Position numbers and translations under genes: made by a program. A model generated the notes under the pieces. It worked only from the letters and a program-made list of their open reading frames with translations, was not told the DNA's origin and did no database searches. From NCBI GenBank assembly GCA_049317525.1, contig JBMOIC010000017.1, positions 1 through 64,000 of the forward strand: a stretch of DNA of 64,000 nt, given 5' to 3'. The first letter of the stretch is position 1. Each line of letters starts with the position of its first letter. Positions 43,185 through 51,494 of the stretch are shown piece by piece. This stretch comes from UBA961 sp049317525. GTDB lineage: Bacteria; Bacteroidota; Ignavibacteria; Kapaibacteriales; UBA961.

Positions 43185-43949
43185 ATGAAAATACATGAGT
43201 TTGAACATGGTTTACAAAACCGAGTTGCAATTGTTACAGGTGCAGCATTAGGCAATGGACGTGCCTTTTGTGAACGCCTTGCCGAAGAAGGAGCAATTAT
43301 TGTAATCGCAGATATAGAAGATGCATCCGAAACAGTTCGTTTAGTTGAAGCAGTTGGAGGAAAAGCACTGTATATCAAAGCAGATTGTACTAATCCGGAA
43401 GAAACACAACATTTAATAGAACAAACATTACAACATTTTGGAACCATCGATATACTTGTTCATAATGTAGGAATGTACGAAGAAGAACCATTTGAGTTAA
43501 TCCGTTATGATCAATGGAAAAAAATGATAGATATAAATCTAACAAGTTTATTTCTTACGGTTCAAGCTGTTCTTCCAATTATGAAAAAACAAAGTTTTGG
43601 ACGCATTATCACGATGTCTTCTAATACTGTATGGCTTGGCACACCCTATTTATCTCATTATGCAGCAGCTAAAATGGGAGTTATAGGATTTACTAGGTCT
43701 TTGGCAGCAGAAATTGGAGTATATGGTATAACAATAAATGCAATAACAGTTGGTTTAACCGCAACCCAAAGGCCAGCAAATTCTACTTTATCTAGTTCTA
43801 TATTACAACATATTTTACCGCAACAGGCAATTCAAAGAGCAGATGAACCAGAAGATATAGCTAATCTGGTAGCATTTTTGGCATTGCCAGCTTCTGGTAT
43901 TATTACTGGACAGTCCATCAATGTTGATGGTGGTGCTGCCAGACATTAA
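43185..43949 (+). CDS. Short-chain dehydrogenase/reductase
   Basis: This 254-residue NAD(P)-dependent oxidoreductase has the Rossmann motif TGAALGNGRAF, where the second Gly-rich position reads GNG, then VHNVG, the catalytic Ser in MSSNTVW, and YAAAK (Tyr and Lys). The C-terminus is ITGQSINVDGGAA. It resembles FabG-like and sugar or alcohol dehydrogenases; the substrate is unknown. It begins 50 bases after the Xer gene and ends nine bases before murQ, so SDR-murQ-pyk form a close run. Confidence 0.9.
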   Translation: MKIHEFEHGLQNRVAIVTGAALGNGRAFCERLAEEGAIIVIADIEDASETVRLVEAVGGKALYIKADCTNPEETQHLIEQTLQHFGTIDILVHNVGMYEEEPFELIRYDQWKKMIDINLTSLFLTVQAVLPIMKKQSFGRIITMSSNTVWLGTPYLSHYAAAKMGVIGFTRSLAAEIGVYGITINAITVGLTATQRPANSTLSSSILQHILPQQAIQRADEPEDIANLVAFLALPASGIITGQSINVDGGAARH

Positions 43950-43958
43950 GGCTAATAG

Positions 43959-44882
43959 ATGAAAACTCTTTTTCAGGAAATTTCTGGGCTTGCTACAGAG
44001 CAAATTAATGAGCTATCTAGTAATATAGATATGATGAATACTCATGATATTATCACTTTGATAAATAATGAAGATTCAAAAGTTGCTTATTCTATAGAAA
44101 AAGAAATTCCTTTTATCGTTCAAGCTGTTGATGCACTTACTGAATGTTTTAACATGGGTGGACGCCTCTTCTATATCGGAGCAGGAACAAGTGGAAGATT
44201 AGGAATTGTTGATGCTTCAGAATGTCCGCCTACTTTTGGAACACATCCAAGTATGGTTCAAGGCATTATTGCTGGCGGTAATGAAGCTATGTTTTCTGCT
44301 CAAGAAGGTGCAGAAGATTCTTTTGAAAATGGCGCAGAAATTATAAGAGAATACGGGATTAACGCCAAAGATTGTGTATGTGGTATTGCAGCTTCTGGAA
44401 GAACACCTTTTGTTCGAGGAGCATTAAAAGAAGCCAAATTTATTGGAGCATATACAATCTTAATAACTACCAATGATAGAGAACAGCTTGAATCGTGGAA
44501 TATAGAAGTTGACACAATCATTGCACCACAAGTTGGCCCAGAGGTAATTGCAGGTTCTACAAGAATGAAAAGTGGAACCGCTCAAAAAATGATTCTTAAT
44601 ATGCTTACTACAGCTGCTATGATTAGGCTTGGTAAAAGTTATGGAAATATCATGGTAGATTTACAGCTCACAAATGCGAAATTGCATGAAAGAGCTAAGA
44701 AAATTATCATGGAAATTGCTAAACTCAATTATGAAGAAGCATCAGAATTACTTAAAGCAAGTGGTGGGCATGTAAAAACAGCGATTATCATGAGTTTAAC
44801 TGATATCCCCTTTGAAAAAGCAAAACAATTATTAGAAAAAGCAAACGGTTATATAAAAAAAGCTTTACAAATTAATGAATAG
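43959..44882 (+). CDS. murQ: N-acetylmuramic acid 6-phosphate etherase
   Basis: MurQ cleaves the lactyl ether of MurNAc-6-phosphate to give GlcNAc-6-phosphate and lactate, recycling wall sugars. The 307-residue product has the SIS fold with the signature RLFYIGAGTSGRLGIVDASE, ECPPTFGTHP, AASGRTPFVRGAL, and the GSTRMKSGTAQKMILNML segment. Length is standard. No MurNAc PTS transporter or MurNAc kinase gene is adjacent. It lies six bases before the pyruvate kinase gene. Confidence 0.96.
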   Translation: MKTLFQEISGLATEQINELSSNIDMMNTHDIITLINNEDSKVAYSIEKEIPFIVQAVDALTECFNMGGRLFYIGAGTSGRLGIVDASECPPTFGTHPSMVQGIIAGGNEAMFSAQEGAEDSFENGAEIIREYGINAKDCVCGIAASGRTPFVRGALKEAKFIGAYTILITTNDREQLESWNIEVDTIIAPQVGPEVIAGSTRMKSGTAQKMILNMLTTAAMIRLGKSYGNIMVDLQLTNAKLHERAKKIIMEIAKLNYEEASELLKASGGHVKTAIIMSLTDIPFEKAKQLLEKANGYIKKALQINE

Positions 44883-44888
44883 AGTATA

Positions 44889-46373
44889 ATGAAACTTAAG
44901 ACAAAGAATTCTTCATTCCATAATGATTATGTGCATTATTATACCAAAATTCTATGCACCATGGGGCCAGCTATAGCCTCTAAACAAAAAATAATAGAAT
45001 TGGTGCTAGCAGGTGCAAATGCATTCAGACTTAATATGTCTCATGGATCACATGAAATGCATAAAGCAAATATCGATTATATCCGCGCAGCAGAAAAAAA
45101 ACTTGGTATTTATCTACCAATAATCGTTGATTTACAAGGGCCAAAAATCAGAGTATCAGATTTAAAAGACAGTGTTATACAATTGGAAACAGGGAAGAAT
45201 ATTTATATAGCAGACAGTACTCAATTAAAAAAGTTAAAAACATCTAAACCAGATAATATAATACCCGTTGAATATCCATCTATTGCAAAAGATGTAAAAG
45301 TTGGTGATATACTGTTATTTGATGATGGTTTAATGCAAGTTATTGTTAAAAAAGTAGATAATCCTTTGATTTTGGTAACAGTGATGAATGGCGGAATATT
45401 AAAATCAAGAAAAGGAATTAATCTACCTAATATTGATATAAGCCAACCATCTATGTCTGACAAAGATAAAGATGATGTCAAATTTGCCATTGCTCATAAT
45501 GTAGAGTATATAGCTTTATCTTTTGTTAGAAAAGCAGAAGATATCATTCATATAAAAAAATACATTAAGAAGTCTGGTGGCAGCCAATGGGTTATTGCCA
45601 AAATTGAAAAGCCCGAGGCAGTTGTTAATATTGAAGATATAGTAAAAGAAGCTGATGCTGTCATGGTAGCTCGTGGTGATTTAGGAGTAGAAATTCCGGC
45701 AGCAGAAGTTCCATCTGCACAAAAGAAAATCATTGCAATGTGTAATAAATATGCCAAACCTGTTATTACTGCAACGCAAATGCTAGAATCGATGATATAT
45801 AATCCACGTCCTACAAGAGCAGAAGCAAGCGATGTAGCAAATGCAGTGTTAGATGGTACAGATGTAGTAATGCTATCAGCAGAAACAAGCGTTGGTGCTT
45901 ATCCTGTAGAAACAGTTAGTTATATGCGAACAATTTGCAAAGAAGCTGAAAAACATTTATTGCAAGATGATATACGTTTAAGAAGACGTGAATCATGTAT
46001 TTCTGGCAAAGAATCTATCGCTTTACTTATTGCATCTGCAGCAGCTACAATAGCGGAAGATCCAGGAATAAAAGGTATTCTTACTTTAAGTTTATCAGGT
46101 GAAACAGCATTATTGATTTCAAATAAAAGGCCAATTTCACCAATAATAGCTATGACAGAATTTGAACATATAGCAAGACGCGTTGGATTATTTTGGGGAG
46201 TTACTGGATTAGTTATCCATAAAGTATCTGGTACAGATGAAACTGTTGAAGAAATGAAAGAATTTTTAGTAAAACACAAGTATTTTCCAAAAGATTCTAC
46301 CGTTTTGATAACCTCTGGCAGACCAATTGTAGCCAGATCTAGAACGAATATGCTTACTATAGAACGTTTATAG
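44889..46373 (+). CDS. pyk: Pyruvate kinase
   Basis: This enzyme makes pyruvate and ATP from phosphoenolpyruvate and ADP. The 494-residue protein has KILCTMGPA near the N-terminus, FRLNMSHG, the catalytic Lys in WVIAKIEKPEAV, the active-site MVARGDLGVEIP, and ATQMLESM with PTRAEASDVANAVLDGTDVVMLSAET. The C-terminal regulatory domain is complete. An N-terminal extension of about 16 residues precedes the usual start region. It follows murQ by six bases and is probably co-transcribed. Confidence 0.97.
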   Translation: MKLKTKNSSFHNDYVHYYTKILCTMGPAIASKQKIIELVLAGANAFRLNMSHGSHEMHKANIDYIRAAEKKLGIYLPIIVDLQGPKIRVSDLKDSVIQLETGKNIYIADSTQLKKLKTSKPDNIIPVEYPSIAKDVKVGDILLFDDGLMQVIVKKVDNPLILVTVMNGGILKSRKGINLPNIDISQPSMSDKDKDDVKFAIAHNVEYIALSFVRKAEDIIHIKKYIKKSGGSQWVIAKIEKPEAVVNIEDIVKEADAVMVARGDLGVEIPAAEVPSAQKKIIAMCNKYAKPVITATQMLESMIYNPRPTRAEASDVANAVLDGTDVVMLSAETSVGAYPVETVSYMRTICKEAEKHLLQDDIRLRRRESCISGKESIALLIASAAATIAEDPGIKGILTLSLSGETALLISNKRPISPIIAMTEFEHIARRVGLFWGVTGLVIHKVSGTDETVEEMKEFLVKHKYFPKDSTVLITSGRPIVARSRTNMLTIERL

Positions 46374-46394
46374 TTATCTTACTTTTAAACACAG

Positions 46395-46402
46395 TATTTT
46401 TG
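46395..46402 (+). promoter_or_regulatory. Possible promoter -7 element for moxR
   Basis: TATTTTTG in the 119-base gap between pyk and the MoxR gene, 91 bases before the start. No TTTG box lies at -33. Confidence 0.3.
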
Positions 46403-46492
46403 TTGTCGAGAACTTTTTTATTTTGAAGCAAGAAATTGCCTCATAATGCGTCCTAAAAATCAATACTATTCTTTATCCAGAAATTATACTAC

Positions 46493-47476
46493 ATGGCACA
46501 TATTTCAGATGCGGAAGCTGTCCGCTCATTAGCAGAAGCTTCAGCTTCAATTCGTAAAGAAATCGGGAAAGCTATTATTGGTCAGCATGATATAGTAGAT
46601 CAATTACTTATTTCTTTATTTTCAAGGGGACATTGTTTATTGGTTGGTGTTCCAGGATTAGCTAAAACTTTATTAATTAGAACTTTAGCTCAATCAATGA
46701 ATTTAACATTCAATCGAATTCAATTTACACCTGATTTAATGCCAAGTGATATTACAGGTACAGAAATTATTGAAGATAATATGGTAACTGGCCAAAAACA
46801 GTTTCGTTTTGTAAAAGGACCTGTTTTTGCCCAAATAGTGTTAGCAGATGAAATCAATAGAACTCCACCTAAAACACAAGCTGCTTTATTAGAAGCTATG
46901 CAAGAACATTCTGTTACTGCTTCTGGCACTACTTATATATTAGATGAACCATTTTTTGTTTTAGCAACGCAAAATCCTATAGAACAAGAAGGTACTTATC
47001 CTTTACCAGAAGCTCAATTAGATAGATTTATGTTCAATTTATGGTTGGATTATCCATCTGAACAAGAAGAACAAGCAATTGTACATAGCACAACAACCGA
47101 TATTCAACCTACTATTAATCCTATCTTATCAGCAAAAGATATTATGTTTTATCAGGATATAGCAAGGAAAATTCCTGTATCTGATAATGTAGTTAATTAT
47201 GCAGTATCTCTTGTACGTTCTACTAGGCCACAAACAACTAAATCTAAAACAGTAAAAGACTTCTTAAGTTATGGTGCCGGCCCAAGAGCATCGCAATTTT
47301 TAGTGCTTGGTGCTAAAACAAGAGCAGCTATGCGTGGAGCTTTTACTCCAGAAATAGATGATATCCGTGCTGTTGCAGAACCTGTGCTGCGTCATAGAAT
47401 TGTTACAAATTTTAGTGCCGAGGCAGATAATATTTCTCCTTCTCACATTATTCAAATGTTACTAAAAGAATTATAA
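46493..47476 (+). CDS. MoxR-family AAA+ ATPase
   Basis: The 327-residue ATPase has the MoxR-type Walker A GVPGLAKTLL, the PSDITGTEI and QIVLADEINRTPPKTQAALLEAMQE Walker B region, sensor 1 in LATQNPIEQEGTYPLPEAQLDRF, and the C-terminal lid. MoxR proteins act as chaperones, usually with DUF58 and VWA partners in one operon. Neither follows here: the next gene encodes a DUF885 protein. The only VWA protein in the window is at 15-16.5 kb. Confidence 0.93.
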   Translation: MAHISDAEAVRSLAEASASIRKEIGKAIIGQHDIVDQLLISLFSRGHCLLVGVPGLAKTLLIRTLAQSMNLTFNRIQFTPDLMPSDITGTEIIEDNMVTGQKQFRFVKGPVFAQIVLADEINRTPPKTQAALLEAMQEHSVTASGTTYILDEPFFVLATQNPIEQEGTYPLPEAQLDRFMFNLWLDYPSEQEEQAIVHSTTTDIQPTINPILSAKDIMFYQDIARKIPVSDNVVNYAVSLVRSTRPQTTKSKTVKDFLSYGAGPRASQFLVLGAKTRAAMRGAFTPEIDDIRAVAEPVLRHRIVTNFSAEADNISPSHIIQMLLKEL

Positions 47477-47529
47477 GTATATACTATTAAAAGTAATCAT
47501 TGCTTATCATTATCTCTCATAGAGATACC

Positions 47530-49299
47530 ATGAAATATCTATTTATGTATGCGTTTCTTTATATCGGTTTGATAATACCGAATAAGAATTGCTATGCTAA
47601 TTCTATGGAAAACAAAGAAAAATTCCACAATATATTATCTGATTATAAAGAGTTTTACCTAAGAACCAATCCAGAAAGCGCTACATATGATGGAGATTAT
47701 CGCTTTAATGATAAACTGAGCGATCTTTCTGATAAAGCAGAACATGCTAAATATGATTCTTTAAGAACATTTTTACTTTCTCTGCAATCTGTTGATGAAT
47801 CTTCGCTGAAAGGACAAGACAAGCTTACTTACACTTTATTCAAAGAGCAATTAGAAGAAACAATCGAAGGGCAAATATTTAATTGGCATTATATGCCTTT
47901 AACTCAGCAAGATGGAATTCATTTATATTTCCCTCAATTGATAGAATCTCATCCTTTCAAAAGTATCAATGATTATCATACCTATATTCAACGACTTAAG
48001 CTGTTTTCTATACAAGTAGATCAAGTTATTGAAAATATGAATTTTGGTATAAAAGCTAAACTTGTGTCTCCAGCATTTTCTATCAAACAGATTTTAGATC
48101 AAATCACACCATTTATTTCTCAAGATATTGATAGTCTTCCATTTACAATTCCTTTGAAATCTCTTGATGGGATTGTAAAAAAACAAGATCAAATCATCAT
48201 AAAGGATTTGATTATTCAAGCATTAAAGAATTATACGATTCCAGCTTATAAAAAACTGTATGCATATTTAGAAACTGAATATTTACCACATGCTAGAAAT
48301 ACAGATGGTATTTATAGCTTGCCAGATGGTAAAGAACGATATGCTTATGCTATAAAACAACAAACTACTACCACATTACATCCTGATGAGATATATTCTT
48401 TAGGATTAAAAGAGGTACACAGAATTACAGCTTTAATGGAAGAAGTTAAAAATGAACTAAATTTTACAGGTGATTTAGCCGCATTTAATTCCTATTTATT
48501 GCAAAATGCTGCTTTTAAGTATACAGATAAAGATAGTATGCTGAAAGATTATCGTGAAATTTTATCTAAAGTAGACAAGCAATTAATACATCTTTTTGGC
48601 AGATTGCCTAAAGCCAAATATGCTTTAAAAGAAATGGAAAACTATAGGGCTGCATCAGCACCACAAGCATATTATTATTCGGCTCCTTTAGACCGCTCAA
48701 GGCCAGGATATTTTTATGTGAATACATATGATTTAGCTTCTAGGCCCAAACATACAATGACAGCACTTGCATTGCACGAGGCAGTTCCTGGACATCATCT
48801 ACAGATATCCTTAGCACAAGAATTATCAGATATGCCTTGGGTTAGAACTCAAATGGGATATAATGCTTTTGTAGAAGGATGGGCATTATATGCAGAAAGT
48901 TTAGGATATGAAATGAATATGTATTCTGATACAATTCAAAAATATGGTTCTTTAACTTTTGAAATGTGGCGTGCTTGCCGCCTTGTTGTTGATGCTGGAA
49001 TTCATACAGGAAAAATGACAAGGGAACAAGGCGTTCAATTTATGTTAGAACATACCGGAAATTCAGAATTAGATACGAGATCTGAAATTGATAGATATAT
49101 AGTATGGCCAGGCCAAGCATTAGCATATAAAATTGGACAACTTGCAATTATTGCCTTAAGAAAAGAAGCACAAGATACACTTGGAACACAATTCTCTTTA
49201 TCCGATTTCCATGATGCAGTATTAGAAAACGGAGCTATACCTTTACATGTATTACAACAACATATGCATCAATGGATGAAAGCCCAAAAAAATAATTAG
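47530..49299 (+). CDS. Exported DUF885 family protein, probable metallopeptidase-like
   Basis: The ATG at 47530 gives 589 residues beginning with a signal peptide (MKYLFMYAFLYIGLIIP). An earlier in-frame start would add ten residues ahead of it. DUF885 proteins carry a conserved HExxxGHH-type motif, seen here as LHEAVPGHHLQ, with a later EGWALYAESLG; this pattern suggests a zinc peptidase. Other family features are ASRPKHTMTALALHE and IDRYIVWPGQALAYKIG. Substrate is unknown. It lies between the MoxR and RNase R genes. Confidence 0.88.
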   Translation: MKYLFMYAFLYIGLIIPNKNCYANSMENKEKFHNILSDYKEFYLRTNPESATYDGDYRFNDKLSDLSDKAEHAKYDSLRTFLLSLQSVDESSLKGQDKLTYTLFKEQLEETIEGQIFNWHYMPLTQQDGIHLYFPQLIESHPFKSINDYHTYIQRLKLFSIQVDQVIENMNFGIKAKLVSPAFSIKQILDQITPFISQDIDSLPFTIPLKSLDGIVKKQDQIIIKDLIIQALKNYTIPAYKKLYAYLETEYLPHARNTDGIYSLPDGKERYAYAIKQQTTTTLHPDEIYSLGLKEVHRITALMEEVKNELNFTGDLAAFNSYLLQNAAFKYTDKDSMLKDYREILSKVDKQLIHLFGRLPKAKYALKEMENYRAASAPQAYYYSAPLDRSRPGYFYVNTYDLASRPKHTMTALALHEAVPGHHLQISLAQELSDMPWVRTQMGYNAFVEGWALYAESLGYEMNMYSDTIQKYGSLTFEMWRACRLVVDAGIHTGKMTREQGVQFMLEHTGNSELDTRSEIDRYIVWPGQALAYKIGQLAIIALRKEAQDTLGTQFSLSDFHDAVLENGAIPLHVLQQHMHQWMKAQKNN

Positions 49300-49318
49300 G
49301 GAAATCACAGAAAAAACT

Positions 49319-51493
49319 ATGTCAAAAAAAATTACAAAACAAACTGTTCCTATTGATTCAATCTCTGAAGCAATCCTAGCTTTATTAAAAGAACATACTC
49401 CTGCAATGCTGAAATTAAATGAAATTTCTAAAGCACTTGGAATAACTTCAGATAGTAAAGAATATGATGCATTACGTGTTACATTAAATGATTTAGACCA
49501 AAATAAACTCATTTTTAAATCTACTCGTAGACGCTTTGGAATGAGGCCTTTAGGTGAATTCAGTGCATTCAAAGGAATTTTGCGTTTTGAATATAATAGG
49601 GCTGCTATAGAAACAGATTCAGCAGAATTCCCAATTGTTTATGTGCGCCCTCAGCATATCGGAACTGCAATGGATGGCGATTCTGTACGCGTTAAATTAT
49701 TGGCCTTAAAAAAGGATAAAAAGCCATATGGTGTCGTAACTGATATCGTTAAAAGATCTGATTTACCTATTCCTGGTACTTTAGAATATGATGGAGATTT
49801 TTATTTTGTAATTCCTGATGAAGAAAAATATCTTGTCGATTTTTTAATTCCAGCAAGAAAAATTGGAAAAGCAAAAGCCGGCGATAAAGTTGTCTGTAAA
49901 TTCTTAAAATGGGAAGACCCACACAAAAGCCCAGAAGCTGAAGTTATTGAAATTCTTGGTAAATCAGGAGATCCTTCTGTAGAATTTGCAGGCATAATGA
50001 AAGAATTCAATCTTCCTGTGAATTTTCCTGCAGAAGTTGAACAAGAAGCAGTATTAGTTGCTAAACTTCCAAGCAAATCAGAAATCTCTGATAGATTAGA
50101 TTTAAGAAAATCTGTAATTATAACCATAGATCCAGATGATGCCAGAGATTTTGATGATGCATTATCGCTAGAAGATTTACCCAATGGCTTAAAACGTTTG
50201 GGTGTTCATATTGCAGATGTAACTGCATATGTAAAAGAAGAATCATTATTAGATAAAGAAGCGTATCGAAGGGCAACCAGCACATATCTTGTTGATAGAG
50301 TTGTTCCAATGCTACCAGAATCTTTGTCTAATGAAATATGCTCTTTGCAACCTAATAAAGTAAGACTTGCTTTTAGCGTATTTATGGATTGTGATGAACA
50401 TGGAAATGTACATGATTATTCTGTAAGTGAAACTGTGATAAAAAGTTGTAAACGTTTTACTTATGCAGAAGCTCAATCTATTATAGATACCGGACAAGGC
50501 CCCTATCATGAATTAGTATTAGAACTTTATAAACTCTCTTTAACACTAAGAGATATACGATATAAAAAAGGTGGGGTAGACTTTGTAACTCAAGAAACGA
50601 AGTTTTCTTTAGATGAAGATAAATTTCCAATAGCTGCAGTATTAAAAACAAGAACAGATGCTACATCTTTAGTAGAAGAATGCATGTTATTGGCTAATCA
50701 AACTATTGCTTTACATGTAAAACACATCAGCAAAAAACATCTAAAAAAAGGGGTATTGCCTTTTATTTATCGGGTTCATGATGAACCAGATATGATGAAA
50801 TTAAAAGATGTTTTACGTTTTGTTAAAGCATTGGGCGTACATGTTCCAAATGGTGTTCCAAGCTCACGTGAATTAAATACAATTTTAGAACATGTTGCCC
50901 ATTTACCCGAAAAAATGGTGATCAATCAATTTCTTTTGCGCTCTATGGCCAAAGCCATTTATGTAGAAGAAAATATTGGACATTATGGATTGGGATTTTC
51001 TGATTATACGCATTTCACTTCACCAATCAGACGTTATCCAGATGTATTGGTTCATAGATTGATTAAAGAATATGCATTAGAAAGGCCAAGCGATAAAAGA
51101 ATTCGCTATTTGAATGAGTATTTAATTGATGCCTCAGCCCATTGCTCCTTACAAGAAAGACAAGCCGTCAATGCAGAAAGAGCATCTATTCGATTAGCAT
51201 CTGCTCAATTAGCCAAAAGACATCTTGGCTCTAGAATCAAAGGAACTGTTACAAGCGTAACTAGTTTTGGCTTATTTGTTCTGTTATCTAGCCTTAATAT
51301 CGAAGGATTATTACATATCCGTGACTTAAGTGATGATTATTATTATTTTGAAGAACAGCAATTTCGATTAGTAGGCAAAAGAACCAAACAAGTATTCCGT
51401 ATCGGAAGTCCTGTTTATGTAGAAATAGTAAATGTTAATATAGATAAAAGACAAATAGACCTAAAATTCATAGAAGACGAAGAAACAGAATAG
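49319..51493 (+). CDS. rnr: Ribonuclease R
   Basis: RNase R is a processive 3'-5' exoribonuclease able to degrade structured RNA. The 724-residue product has an N-terminal winged-helix region (LLKEHTPAMLKLNEISKALG) and two cold-shock-like domains. The RNB catalytic domain has the metal-binding IDPDDARDFDDALSLE, and there is a C-terminal S1 domain (GTVTSVTSFGLFVLLSSLNIEGLLHIRDL). The basic C-terminal tail of the E. coli enzyme is absent. Its stop is one base from the next start, so coupling to the M61 gene is likely. Confidence 0.96.
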   Translation: MSKKITKQTVPIDSISEAILALLKEHTPAMLKLNEISKALGITSDSKEYDALRVTLNDLDQNKLIFKSTRRRFGMRPLGEFSAFKGILRFEYNRAAIETDSAEFPIVYVRPQHIGTAMDGDSVRVKLLALKKDKKPYGVVTDIVKRSDLPIPGTLEYDGDFYFVIPDEEKYLVDFLIPARKIGKAKAGDKVVCKFLKWEDPHKSPEAEVIEILGKSGDPSVEFAGIMKEFNLPVNFPAEVEQEAVLVAKLPSKSEISDRLDLRKSVIITIDPDDARDFDDALSLEDLPNGLKRLGVHIADVTAYVKEESLLDKEAYRRATSTYLVDRVVPMLPESLSNEICSLQPNKVRLAFSVFMDCDEHGNVHDYSVSETVIKSCKRFTYAEAQSIIDTGQGPYHELVLELYKLSLTLRDIRYKKGGVDFVTQETKFSLDEDKFPIAAVLKTRTDATSLVEECMLLANQTIALHVKHISKKHLKKGVLPFIYRVHDEPDMMKLKDVLRFVKALGVHVPNGVPSSRELNTILEHVAHLPEKMVINQFLLRSMAKAIYVEENIGHYGLGFSDYTHFTSPIRRYPDVLVHRLIKEYALERPSDKRIRYLNEYLIDASAHCSLQERQAVNAERASIRLASAQLAKRHLGSRIKGTVTSVTSFGLFVLLSSLNIEGLLHIRDLSDDYYYFEEQQFRLVGKRTKQVFRIGSPVYVEIVNVNIDKRQIDLKFIEDEETE

Positions 51494-51494
51494 C

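Noticed and set aside
42941..43447. 168-codon minus-strand reading frame across the end of the Xer gene and the start of the SDR gene
   Set aside because: It lies opposite two well-supported genes and has Cys/Ser-rich low-complexity content typical of antisense shadows.
45920..46279. 119-codon minus-strand reading frame inside pyruvate kinase
   Set aside because: Fully antisense to a conserved coding region, with no motif or start signal.
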